A stretch of DNA of 64,000 bases from Anastrepha obliqua (Eukaryota > Arthropoda > Insecta > Diptera > Tephritidae): assembly GCF_027943255.1 (NCBI RefSeq), contig NC_072893.1:59862001-59926000 (forward strand). Reading direction: 5' to 3'. Shown piece after piece: positions 37,661 through 47,733 of this stretch. The position numbers and the translations under genes are program-made. The notes below the pieces were generated by a model, which was not told where the DNA came from, did no database searches, and worked only from the letters and a program-made list of their open reading frames with translations. Position 1 is the stretch's first letter, and each line of letters begins with the position of its first letter.

Positions 37661-38319
37661 GGGGTTATATGCAGTTAGAATTAAAAAAAATCTATTTTTT
37701 ATTCCTTCATTTACATATATTTTAGAATACACATAAAAAATTTAATATCGTTCTGGTGAATATTTTCGAAGTTACTCGCAAATTTGAAAAGAGATTTCAG
37801 AACTTTAAACGCGTGCTTTTCAAACTTTGAACGCATTTTTCTCAAAATGGTGTTTTCAAAGTCGGCGACCAACATTACTCGAAAACGGCCCAACCGATTA
37901 GTATAAAATTTTAACACGAGCTTCTTAAATACATTTTTTAGTAATTAATCCCAGGTTTTTTTTTTCACCGATAAATATTTTTTTTTTTTATAAACAATTT
38001 AAGGCCGAAATTTTGGTCAATGTATATTGTAAATTTAACATTACCTTAGTGAAATCTGTTTGCGTTTCTAATTTCAGAGGATTCAGTTCATAGTTACCGC
38101 AGTTTTGGTTACCGCAAAACGTCTTTTTAGTGAGGAGCTCCCGGAGATCAGCTGTAGCTCCTTTCAAAATAAATATTTTTACTAATATTAAGTCTTAAAA
38201 TACAGCGGAAAGATAACATAATATGTGTACAAATTTTTAGATCAATAAATTTAAAAGTCTTCTAAGACAAAATTCTAGAAAATTCGCTTTTTTCGGCCTA
38301 ACTAACTTTATATAACCCC
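37661..38319. mobile_element. TTAA-flanked non-autonomous element 2
   Basis: TTAA at 37657-37660 and 38320-38323. Inverted ends GGGGTTATATGCAGTTAG and, on the complement, GGGGTTATATAAAGTTAG. 659 bp, no coding capacity. Contains AACTTTAAACGCGTGC and CATTTTTCTCAAAATGG around 37801-37850, the core motif also seen in the elements at 44265 and 48821. Confidence 0.78.
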
Positions 38320-38454
38320 TTAAGACAGGGACAATTTCATGTAAGAAGAAGCGTCGCTTTGTTGATTGATGACGAGAGGAAATTTCAAAGTATATAACAA
38401 ATGGGCTGAAAATTTCCGAGTCGAACAAAGAAAACACCTTTTTTTTGTTTTTTT

Positions 38455-39080
38455 TTTTAAATTAGCTTTATTCATCAACGTAATTTACATTAGGAACAAC
38501 GCAATCATTCCAGAGCCGTTATAACATTTCAATACCACTTTTGTAGAACGATTTATCTTTTGCCTCAAAATAGGCCTCAGTTTCAGCGATAAACTCTTCA
38601 TTCGAGCGAAATTTCTTAGTGGCGTGTATTTTTTTAGATCTGCAAATAGTGAGTAGACGCTGGGACCCAAATCTGGCGTATACAGTGGATGTATAACTAC
38701 TCATGTAGTTTTCCCATTGTTTTGATTGATTTGTGACACTGTGCGTTGTGTTGAAAGTGCCGCACCCACTTTGAACAGAGCTTTCTCATAGTCAAATGCT
38801 TATGCAATATAAAGCCAACACGTTCTTTTGATGCCTTTACGATGTCAGCTAACTCACGCAACTCCACTTTTCGATCACTCAACGATTTTGTGTCCTTGAT
38901 ATTTTTTAATATTTTCTGGTGTTTCCGGCTCATTTGGACTTCCGCTTTGTGCATCATCGGTGTTTTTACGATCACGGTTGAAGTTAGCAAACCATCGTTT
39001 TATTGTTGTTTCTGATGGAACGGAGACCCCATAACACATTTCAAGTCATTGCTTCCCTGGAACGGTATTTGACATTTTAA
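38455..39080 (-). mobile_element. mariner, internally deleted remnant
   Basis: The minus strand starts near 39075 with VPSETTIKRWFANFNRDRKN, then ETPENIKK, SDRKVELRELADIVKASKE and RKLCSKWV. It then jumps straight to QHNAQCHKSIKTMGKLHE, which is the second catalytic block with Asp changed to His. After a stop come LYTPDLGPSVYSLFADLK (the third Asp, after PS, is Val) and, in another frame, FIAETEAYFEAKDKSFYKSG. The roughly 120 residues holding the first Asp are deleted and both remaining catalytic Asp are replaced. Confidence 0.82.
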
Positions 39081-40310
39081 GGCAAATGGACTTTACTGAA
39101 AAAGAAATAAGGTGCATTTCTCACTTGTATTCGGGTCAAACATCGAACGTGAGACTACAAAATGATGTGTCGAGTGATGCTTCAATCAAAAGAAGAATTC
39201 GCCAAGGATGTGTTTTATCACCAATGCTCTTCAATTTATACTCGGAATATATATTTGAAGAAGCTTCGGCATCAGTCAACTTAGGAATAAAAGTCAACGG
39301 CGAAATAATAAATAACATACGATTTGCCTATAACACCCAAGATTGGCTCCCAAAATTAATGACCTGCAATATCTCCTTAAAGAAGTCAGCGGAAAAAGTC
39401 TGCATTACGGCCTAAGTATTAAAACCCAAAAATCCAAATTCATGGTTGTTTCAAAAAACTATCAACAAATCACCAATTCAAGCATTTATGTACATATATG
39501 ACAATCCGATCCAAAATGTATCTCGATTTAAGTACCTAGGATGTTGGCGTAGCGAAGCATGAACAAACGATAGAGAAATTTGCTGTCGGATTGAAAGGAA
39601 AGCGTTCTTCAATTACACTAGTTTATACCAAAAATGGTCCTCGACCAAAAGGCGTTTTTTAAACTAATTTGAGGTCGCTGAAACCAAAAATGAATTTTAT
39701 TTTTTTTTAAGAACGGTTTCCGAGATATTTCCAAAAAACCTGTTTTTTGGGCAATAGCGCAGTTATTGCCTGCAATCTCGAAAACACTGCGCGCCATTTC
39801 TTTGAAGTGCATAAATTTCGAAAGGCACACATATAACCTACATGGCAATATATAATTCGTGTCAATGGAAGTCGTAGTTTTAGCAAAACAGCTGTTGAAA
39901 GTAAAAAAAAAAGGCATTTTTGACGTTTTTTACTAAATTATCAAAGTTTATTACCTTTTTTCTGAAAAACAATTTTTTTTTATATCGACATAATATAGGT
40001 TTTCTGAAAGACAATTTTGTCACCTACATTTTAAGCCTAAGTTTGTCTGAATCGACGAAAATAATAATAAAGCGCCGCAAAATCGCATATTTGGTCATTA
40101 TATTATGCGTGGTCCTAAATATGAGTTGTTGCAATTGATTTTGCAATGTAAAATCGAAGGCAAACAATTCCTCGTTTGGAAGCAAATGTCTTGGCTACGT
40201 AACAATAGAGAGTGGACGGGATTAAGGACTATTGGGCAGTTGGTTGAAGCAGCCCGAAGAAGAGACAATTACCATAATATTTTATCTAATATTTTGTAGT
40301 TTTGTTAAAT
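39075..40310 (+). mobile_element. RTE-like non-LTR retrotransposon, RT to C-terminus, with insertion
   Basis: The open frame contains RRIRQGCVLSPMLFNLYSEY (an RT core box), then IKVNGEIINNIRFAYNT where FADDT is expected, so both catalytic Asp are lost. It continues in shifted frames with KSKFMVVSKN and RFKYLGCW. The C-terminus, GPKYELLQLILQCKIEG, QMSWLRNNREWTGL and VEAARRRDNYHNI, appears only at 40105-40300. About 450 bp of unrelated AT-rich sequence (39625-40070) replaces the part in between. Clade assignment by eye. Confidence 0.75.
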
Positions 40311-42910
40311 GTGAAAAAGAAGAAAGAATTATTTATCACATTTGTATTAAAATTAATGAACAATTTATTACTGTCATCGCTTACATTCTATGTATATTAA
40401 AAATTTGACAATAAAGAAGTAATTTTAATACCTGCCTTTTTAAGGTTAGTACTAACCGAAAAAGGTGTGAATGCTATCCAATCTGCTGAATAGCAATTGA
40501 GGCTTCTTTACCCTACTATGACGAAATACGTACCATATATTATTCGAAGCGTGGCTGAAGAATTACAAGAATTGTCCGACCGCCGCTTGAGCTATTCAAA
40601 TATGGCAGTCATGGAGCCGGTACTTGCGTCAATCGCCTAAATCTATGATTGACGTGATTTTCACAAAACGACAAATCTTGCAATAAATCCGATGAAATTA
40701 ATCGAAACACATCACATATTTGCCTATTTTAAAGTCGCCCTCGCCAGTGTGAAAGAGAAATGCGGACGATGTATGAATTTGTGATGCCTGCGTAAAGTGA
40801 GGGTAAAAAGCGTCACCAACTCCATTAGAAATGCGAAGAATGTATCCGGATCGCTTGAGCTAAATAAGATTCAATATTGGAACACTCTCTATCGCGAGGG
40901 CTCTTTAAGCTGGTACTCGAAATTCAGAATAAATCGCTCTACTACACTCAGCTCTATGAGCTTGACAGCAAGATAGACAAAAGGGAACGAATAAAAATCC
41001 TGTGATTCCAGTGATTAGATTATGCATTATAAATAGCTACATGCCCTCCAGCTTTGAAAGCATTTGATGCCTACTTGTATATCCATATGAATTTTTATGA
41101 CGTCACTAAACCATTTTTGATATCAATTTTTAACACCTCATTGATTTCTGTTTGTTGCTTTAGACTTGTTGTATTTTATTGGGCATAGTTCCTAAAACTT
41201 TTTGTTAGTCTTCTAGGTTTATGCACGAATTCAGGCGATATGTGTGTTTGTATTTTCATGTATATGTACGAGTACATAAGTGCACTGAGCTCAGCTGAAT
41301 TTAAAGCTATCGAGCATTTAGCACTAACGAGGAATGTACTTGGCAAATACGATTTTTACATTTTTTATCTTTTATGCAAAATAACTGACAGATGGATGAA
41401 AGGAAGGATGATGTGCGCTGCCAACCTAGAACACGAATCAATTTATTGCTTATGTAAATTTGCGCTGAAAAATATTCACCGCCCAATTTTCATTTTCATG
41501 CTGTAAGCCAATTTCGCGCTCACAAGTGCATAAACTTTTGTGTAAATGTTAGAAAAGATTGAATACTGCATAAATTTATTAAATTTTAGAAAACATATGA
41601 TGCTGAGCAACTGCGCTAGATTTTATCTCCGAACCGCAGCGTGTTTGACTTTTTGATGCAGCCATTTCTATGCCAGTAAAAAAGTATAAAGCAAAGAGCG
41701 CAAAATAAACTAGCGACATAAAGGGTCGTTAAATGAAAACATTATTTAATGGATGCACGAAATATGACAAGGATGACTGAAAAATGACAAAGTCATTAAA
41801 CATACATCGATGGATATCAAGCAGCCAGCCGTAGTTGCCTTTTGGGCAAGCGTACAAAAATTCTAAGAAATTTTCTCGTGCACTTTATTTTCATTTTTGC
41901 CTGAAAGGCAAAACACCACCCCTTAATATTTTTACATATATTTCGGAAGAGTTAAAAATGTAAAGTATTTACCAAAGTTAATTCAAAAGATTTGTCAATC
42001 GCATTTTTTTCTTAAAAGAATATACACTATTACACAGTGAATCTTAATGAAAACATTTACAAGAAATTTCGGCAACGAACTTAGATTAATAAAACAAAAA
42101 TGGGTTAAGAAAGTTATCTAGCACAGTAAAATGAGGCGTACATTTTTTCGCTGAATTTAGCATACATTTTAGATTACATTTATACCTTCAAACAAACTCT
42201 AAATACAAAAATTGGATATTCAAGTAGCGACGGGCCGCATTCGATTTGCGTAGATTCGCTGTTGTTCCGCACATCTTTCCGACTCAAACATCCAACTTGA
42301 CAAATATTCAATCAAATGTTAATTCATTCATTTTTTTAACTACAACAACAAATTATTTGGATGTGCATATGCCGCAGATTTTATACAAGTACTTGTAAAT
42401 AAAGTGCATAGTAATTCGTACATACCCACTTACATGCATAATACATTAAGGTACGGGAAATAAATGTCCATTTTAATAAACAAGATAAGAGTTTTTTTTT
42501 TAATTGAGAAAAACACGTATAAATTCATTTAGGAAATAATCTCTACATATACATATATGCATATATAAAAACGTCAAACGGTCAAAAACTACTTCCTTTA
42601 TACCATTGGAAAGTCGCTGCGTAGTGCTTGTGTAACACCCATTTTGCGCCATATTTGTATTCAAAATTTATTAAAAATAAAATTTATTAAAAAATATACT
42701 TAAGTATAAGTATAAGTTGATAGTGATGCCACCTGAATTCTGTTGCAAAAAAAAAACAGTTTATAACACTATTGAGTTGAATATTAAGATATAGGCATGA
42801 AATGAAAAGTGTTTAAACAACTTGCTTAAAAAATTTTAGCTGAAGTTGCAATTTTTGTTTGGAAATTAAGAAATTGATTTTTTTCTTTGTTCACTCCACT
42901 CGGGAGCATA
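40310..42910. other. Unassigned interval
   Basis: No gene or classifiable element found. 41910-41925 has the word CACCACCCCTTAA, which resembles a TTAA-element end, but no partner end was found. Confidence 0.35.
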
Positions 42911-42912
42911 GG

Positions 42913-43318
42913 GCCTCGACAAGACTCAGTCTTACTTTGGTTTCGTTAATCTATTTTGCTTTCTGGCAGGGTAGGTGATTAGCTACCAGTCCTAAATAGT
43001 GGGAATGCCCACCTGTCGTTGTTTAGGAACAACGCCTTTTAACTGTTTAGAGCGCCATCTGTGTTTCACATTTGCCTGCCAGAAGGATCACACAGATGGT
43101 TGAGGACTTCACTAAATTTGGTGTGTCTGCGCTATTACCGCGATTGCCCGCTTCCTCTTGCTGGCGCCACTAATGCAACGTGTAACTGCGTCCGTTTCTT
43201 TATTTTTTGCTTGCAAGTAATGCGATTACCTTTTGTGCGGGAGTTAGGATTAGAAGGATGAGAGTTTTGGGCTTGAGGAATGAATTTTGGTTTTGCTTAG
43301 AAACTAGGAAAGTAGGTA
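42913..43318. repeat. Dispersed repeat, long version (pairs with 17255-17502)
   Basis: Shares CCTCGACAAGACTCAGTCTT, GGAATGCCCACCTGTCGTTG and GGGCTTGAGGAATG with the copy at 17255, and carries an extra segment of about 170 bp at 43079-43251. No coding potential seen. Identity unknown; it could be a retrotransposon UTR or a non-autonomous element. Confidence 0.75.
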
Positions 43319-43560
43319 AGTGTGGAAAAGTGCGAGGACCGTGCACCGTTTGGGATGGCAGGCTAGTGCACTTACGCTAGACTTCCGAGGCCGAAATTGA
43401 TTACAAAAATTTATTAATAGTAAAAGACTATACAATAATATAAAAGTAGATGCGCTGCAGGAAAAAACTATAGCCCAGGGACGTTTTCAAAAGTTTTGGC
43501 GTTTTAATGCCTTCTTTTTAATTGTGATAATTTGTTCATGAATATATATATATATCAACT

Positions 43561-43847
43561 ATCAACTGCATACACGAAATGTTTCTAAGAATTCTGAAAA
43601 TTCTCATTAAAAGTTGTGAATCTGAAATTTTTAAAAAAAGTTGAAAAATTTATGAATATTTATAAAAAAAAACTTTGAACTTATATACATAACATATATG
43701 TATATTATGAGAAAAACCAGTTAAGTCAAAGTTCAAAGTTTTTTTATAAATGTTCATAAATTTTTAAACTTTTTTAAAATTTTCAGATTTACAACTTTTA
43801 ACCAGAATATCCAGAATTTTTTGACACATTTCGTATATGCAGTTGAT
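43561..43847. repeat. Fold-back inverted repeat (two arms of about 125 bp)
   Basis: The left arm runs from ATCAACTGCATACACGAAAT to AAAAACTTTGAACTT (about 43561-43682). The right arm (about 43722-43847) is its complement, starting ATCAACTGCATATACGAAAT on the reverse strand. The arms differ by scattered substitutions and small indels. Spacer of about 40 bp is ACATATATGTATAT-rich. Transcripts would form a long hairpin. Probably a fold-back MITE. Confidence 0.85.
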
Positions 43848-44264
43848 AGATTAATACTTTGCTTTGATACAACAAGCAATAAGCTTCAAGTCGCACAAAA
43901 TTCGCGATGATTTTTGACAATATTTTTTTTTGTTCGTTTTTTTTTTTTGGAGGTCTGCTTTTATATATCGAAGAAACACCCAGCCCCATAACAAATATGG
44001 TAAAAAAATCACAAATCGACACGGTTTTGAATTACTTCAAACACTTTCACTTTATTTTAACAAAATTTAATGGGCTATACAAGTGCATGCCCGAAATTTT
44101 TGTAAAAATTCTAATCAAAAGTGTGAAATTTTGATGAAAATTTAATAAATTTTTTACGGTATTTAATAGGGTGAGACAATTTTTTCTATAAAACCTGGTA
44201 TCCAAAATGCTATCCTATTATTTATTTGTATTTTATGTATTGCATCCCAAAGTAGAGTAATTAA

Positions 44265-44991
44265 GGGGGAACACCACTGTGAACGCGTGAAAATTAAGTG
44301 ATTTTCATGATTTTTTTTTTATAAGTAGGGATGATTATTTGAGGATCTTACAAATTTTGATTTATTTAGCATATAGTCAACTATACTGATACAAATTTTC
44401 ATTAAAAAATATTAAAAATTACAATTGTTATTAATATTAATGCAATGACGTCATAAAAAACTGATGCACCCTGGTGGCCACGATACAGTGGTGCAAAATC
44501 ATCTGAAAGCAAAAACCCCAAAAAAAATCTTAATCTATACATCAATGGCTATCGTTGTACGTGGCCGTTGTTTTTTTTTTTTGTTTTTTTGAGAAAATCG
44601 TGCAGGTTTGAAAAATTAATTTGTGTTTTTACCTTTTCTTTGTTTTCGAAAGGCTTCAAACATATCAATTTTTGGAATTTTAAACAACGGCTATGTACGA
44701 CTGTAGCCAATACATGTACAAAAATTAAAAAAAAAAATTAAAATCGCTTCATATGTTAGTCTTCGAGAAATCGATGCCACCGTATTCAGAAAAGTCGTTT
44801 TGAGAAAAACGCGTTTAAAGTTTTAATTGGCCGTTGTAACTCACTACCTGCACTAATTGTATTGGGTACAACTGCGCCAAGATTTTAAGCTACAATTTTT
44901 TTACATATTTTTGAATATATCTACTTTAAGAAAATGCAAAAAACTTTTTTGATTTTTCGATTTTTTTGAAAAATTACAGTGGTGTACCCCC
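44265..44991. mobile_element. TTAA-flanked non-autonomous element 3
   Basis: TTAA at 44261-44264 and 44992-44995. Inverted ends GGGGGAACACCACTGT and, on the complement, GGGGGTACACCACTGT. 727 bp, non-coding. On the minus strand around 44831-44805 it carries AACTTTAAACGCGTTTTTCT, the best version of the core motif shared with elements 2 and 4. Confidence 0.8.
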
Positions 44992-45159
44992 TTAACATTA
45001 AATGCCAACAGCTTAGCTGCAAGCCAATAATATATAACAGGTACGTATGTTATAACTAATATTGCACTTAGAAATATTAAATAATTGACAAATTGATAAA
45101 GAATAAAGCGTTTACTGTAAACATTTTCGAACTAGAATTAAGTAGAGCTGCTTTCTGCA

Positions 45160-45520
45160 TATCAAAAATCAGAGATTCCGAGAGCTGAAGTGTTTTGACG
45201 TTGTCTGTTTGCACTAATCCATGCGCTGAAATGACAATTGGCAGAATATACACCTTCCTTAACCCTTAACTTCCATTGGCGTTTGACATCAATCCCTAAA
45301 TCAAAATATTTGTAATTTTTTTCTGCGTATGGTTTTTGCGGGTTTTTGTTCAGAGGAACAGCAATATCAATTATATAACCAGTCGCTTGAGATCTATCGA
45401 TCAAAAAAATGTCTGGCCTATTATGGTCTCTTGTTCTACTCTTTAAAATTTCTCGGTTATAATACAGAAGGTAGTTGGAGCCTTCTTGAAAAGGTTCTGG
45501 GATGTATCTGAAGAACGGTA
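45160..45520 (-). mobile_element. Non-LTR retrotransposon C-terminal endonuclease-like fragment (R2/R4 type?)
   Basis: The minus strand reads TRDHNRPDIFLIDRSQATGY, then IIDIAVPLNKNPQKPYAEKN and KYFDLGIDVKRQWKL. The RPDI-(13-15)-(I/V)DIAVP arrangement is what I know from the C-terminal restriction-like (PD-(D/E)xK) nuclease of R2/R4/Dong-type elements. Short, with no RT part attached. The clade is uncertain. Confidence 0.55.
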
Positions 45521-45548
45521 TTTTGCTTTGCGTTAGTTTTAGATTAAC

Positions 45549-45668
45549 TATTTATTTATTATTTCTTGTTTATTATTTATTTTTATTATTTATTATTTGT
45601 TATTAAATATTTATTATTTACTGTTTATTGTTCTTTTATTTTTTTATATATTTTTTTATTTATTTAAT
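45549..45668 (+). repeat. TTATT/TTTA-rich microsatellite, left
   Basis: Irregular TTATTTA and TTATTATT units for about 120 bases, immediately left of the RTE-like fragment. A similar tract lies on its right (46637-46756). Confidence 0.88.
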
Positions 45669-45699
45669 TCAGGTATTCAGAGAGGAAACGTGAAGCATT

Positions 45700-46520
45700 G
45701 ATGTGTATCCAGTTTCTGATACAAAATTTTAAGGATGTGCAAAAAGACATATTTCCTTGCAGAAAGGAAGCAGTTGATAGAGATGATACAACCATTTTAG
45801 CCGGCAGATCTTCAGTTGCTGGTAAAAAAAGTCAGTGAGTAATAAATTTCGCTTAAATATGTCATAAACGTAAAAAAGATAAAATGTATGATTGCAAGCA
45901 GAAACGGCAAAATATATGATATTATACAATAACAGCTTTATTCACATAAACAATCAAGAGATAGAGCAAATAAGTAAAGTTAAATATCTTGGCTGTTGGT
46001 TGGAAAAAAATTGAACCTGTGAGAAGGAATTGAAATGGCTGGAAATAATTTTTGCAAACATTCGTAAGATCCTTACATGTAGCGACTTAAAACTTAAGTT
46101 TCGAATCCGGTTCTTGAAATGCTTATGCTTCGTCGCTGCTTTTGTATGGTGTCGAAACATGAACATTAAAAACAATTCACCTTAACTTATTGAAATCTTT
46201 CGAGATGTGGTGCTACCGTCGCATATTGAAAATTTCTTGGTGCGAAAGGGTAACAAACAGGGATATTTTGGATAGAGTGGATAAAGGCAGCTGCTTCGTA
46301 CAATAAAATGTCCTAAGACTGCTTATTTTGGGCACGTTATACGTGGTGAAAAATATGAAGTGTTTCATTTTATACTCCAAGGAAAATTGGAGGGAAGAAG
46401 AGGAATCGGACGAGGTTGAAAAATATTCGTAACTGGACTTGACTTATAACAATCGGCGACTTTGTGCACACAGCTCGAAACTGTGAACAATTGGCTGAAA
46501 TTTGAGAATTATTTAAATAG
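45700..46520 (+). mobile_element. RTE-like non-LTR retrotransposon fragment
   Basis: In shifting plus frames: RDDTTILAG (the RT catalytic ADDT box with Ala changed to Arg), KCMIASRNGKIYD, KVKYLGCWLEKN, then KTAYFGHVIRGEKYEVF and GKLEGRRGIGRG. The C-terminal TAYFGHV-RxxKYE...GRRGxGR module is the same as in 39075-40310, so this is the same family or a close relative. Frameshifts and stops throughout. Confidence 0.72.
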
Positions 46521-46636
46521 TTTTATAATTTTGTAACATAGCTATGTGCGTGTTTATTATTAGAATGAATTGTATTTACTTTGAATTAATATATTGTATT
46601 TGGATATAATCGATAACATCCAATGTGGATATTCAA

Positions 46637-46756
46637 TAAATGAGAATTTTATTTATTCATTATTTATTATTTCAAACTTCTAATTTATTATTTTCTACTT
46701 TTTAATTTTTTTATTTATTATTAATTATTTATTTATTATTAAATATTTATTATTAG
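46637..46756 (+). repeat. TTATT/TTTA-rich microsatellite, right
   Basis: About 120 bases of TTATTTATTATT-type units, mirroring the tract at 45549-45668 on the other side of the RTE-like fragment. Confidence 0.88.
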
Positions 46757-47200
46757 TTTGATTTGGAACCTCATCTGGAAATATACAACAAAATGTGCTT
46801 TTTACACGCAATAATATTACTCATACGCCCTGTTGGCTCATACGATAGACTATTACTAAATTGAATTTTTGGTCATAAAACGGGCATTTAATGTACGATT
46901 TTTTATACGAAGTAAGAATTTTTGTAGAGGGCTTGCTGATTGCTACATTTCCTTTTGAGGTGATATTAATTTCCGAAGTCATACAAGTATTTCACTGATG
47001 AATTTCTTTACAAATAATAAAAAAATGTTAGGTACGAAGTTGTACAGCATAATTATGGTATAATATAATAAAGTACAAGATGTAAGGGCTCAAAATTTTC
47101 GTTAATTTTTTGATAATTTTTAATATGCTTATAGATATTTTACAGATAATTAGAACTTTTTTTATTCAATTACGTTCATAATTTAATAATTTGGACTTAC

Positions 47201-47391
47201 CAAAACATAAACCGCAAACGGCATCACGACCACAGCAACTAATAGATCGGCTATCGCTAATGACACAATAAAATAATTTGTAACCGTTTGAAGGGATCTT
47301 TCGCGGCACACCGAGAGAATCACTAAAATATTGCCAAACAATGTCAGTAAAGGAAATACCATTAGCAGAAGTGCCCAATAATTTGGAAGAG
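47201..47391 (-). CDS. Dop2R: D2-like dopamine receptor, coding exon 2 (TM1-ICL1-TM2)
   Basis: 191 bases: two complete the split Ala codon from exon 1, then 63 codons follow. Acceptor is a C/T-rich tract ending CAG (AG at 47393-47392); donor is GTAAGT directly after the last codon (phase 0). The peptide starts ALPNYW. TM1 contains the GN-x-LV motif (Asn1.50), then the basic loop CRERSLQT, then TM2 with TNYF and [19 protein letters not shown], including Asp2.50 in LAxAD and the MPFAVY end. This is nearly letter for letter the TM1-TM2 block I know for insect Dop2R, and close to vertebrate D2 receptors. Exons for TM3-TM7, the long third intracellular loop and the C-terminus were not found and should lie at lower coordinates, beyond the window edge or in short exons I missed. 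Confidence 0.93.
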
Positions 47392-47733
47392 CTGGAAGTG
47401 GAAAATAAGGAGAAATTTCAAAAATTTGGATGAATTGAAATCAGAACAAAGTAAATGGACAGGCATACATAAATGTATTAAAGATGTCCCTTTTTAACAG
47501 CGAAATAATAAAGACAGTTCTTCTAATACTTTGTTGAAATGTTCCCTTCGAATTAAAATTTAAGTACATCTAAATTGCAAGGATAGTTTTACAGGTAATT
47601 TCACAAATTTCTTTACCAACATTAAACATTTGTCTTATTTGCTTCGAATTGGTATTCCAATATATTTAAATGACTGTATCATAATATTTCAAAAAACTTG
47701 CTCATAAATGAGGACATCCATGTATAATTTGTG

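Larger units (their letters stand above)
1..47200 (-). other. Probable Dop2R intron 2 (left part of window)
   Basis: Follows the exon 2 donor GTAAGT at 47200-47195. I looked on the minus strand for the conserved TM3 (DRY), TM5, TM6 (CWLPFF) and TM7 (NPVIY) blocks and saw none, either among long open frames or when scanning by eye. The simplest reading is one intron of at least 47 kb filled with mobile elements. A short exon could have been missed, and nested host genes cannot be excluded. Confidence 0.5.

Noticed and set aside
41905..41926. Fifth TTAA-flanked element
   Set aside because: One end-like word (CACCACCCCTTAA) was seen, but no inverted partner within a reasonable distance.
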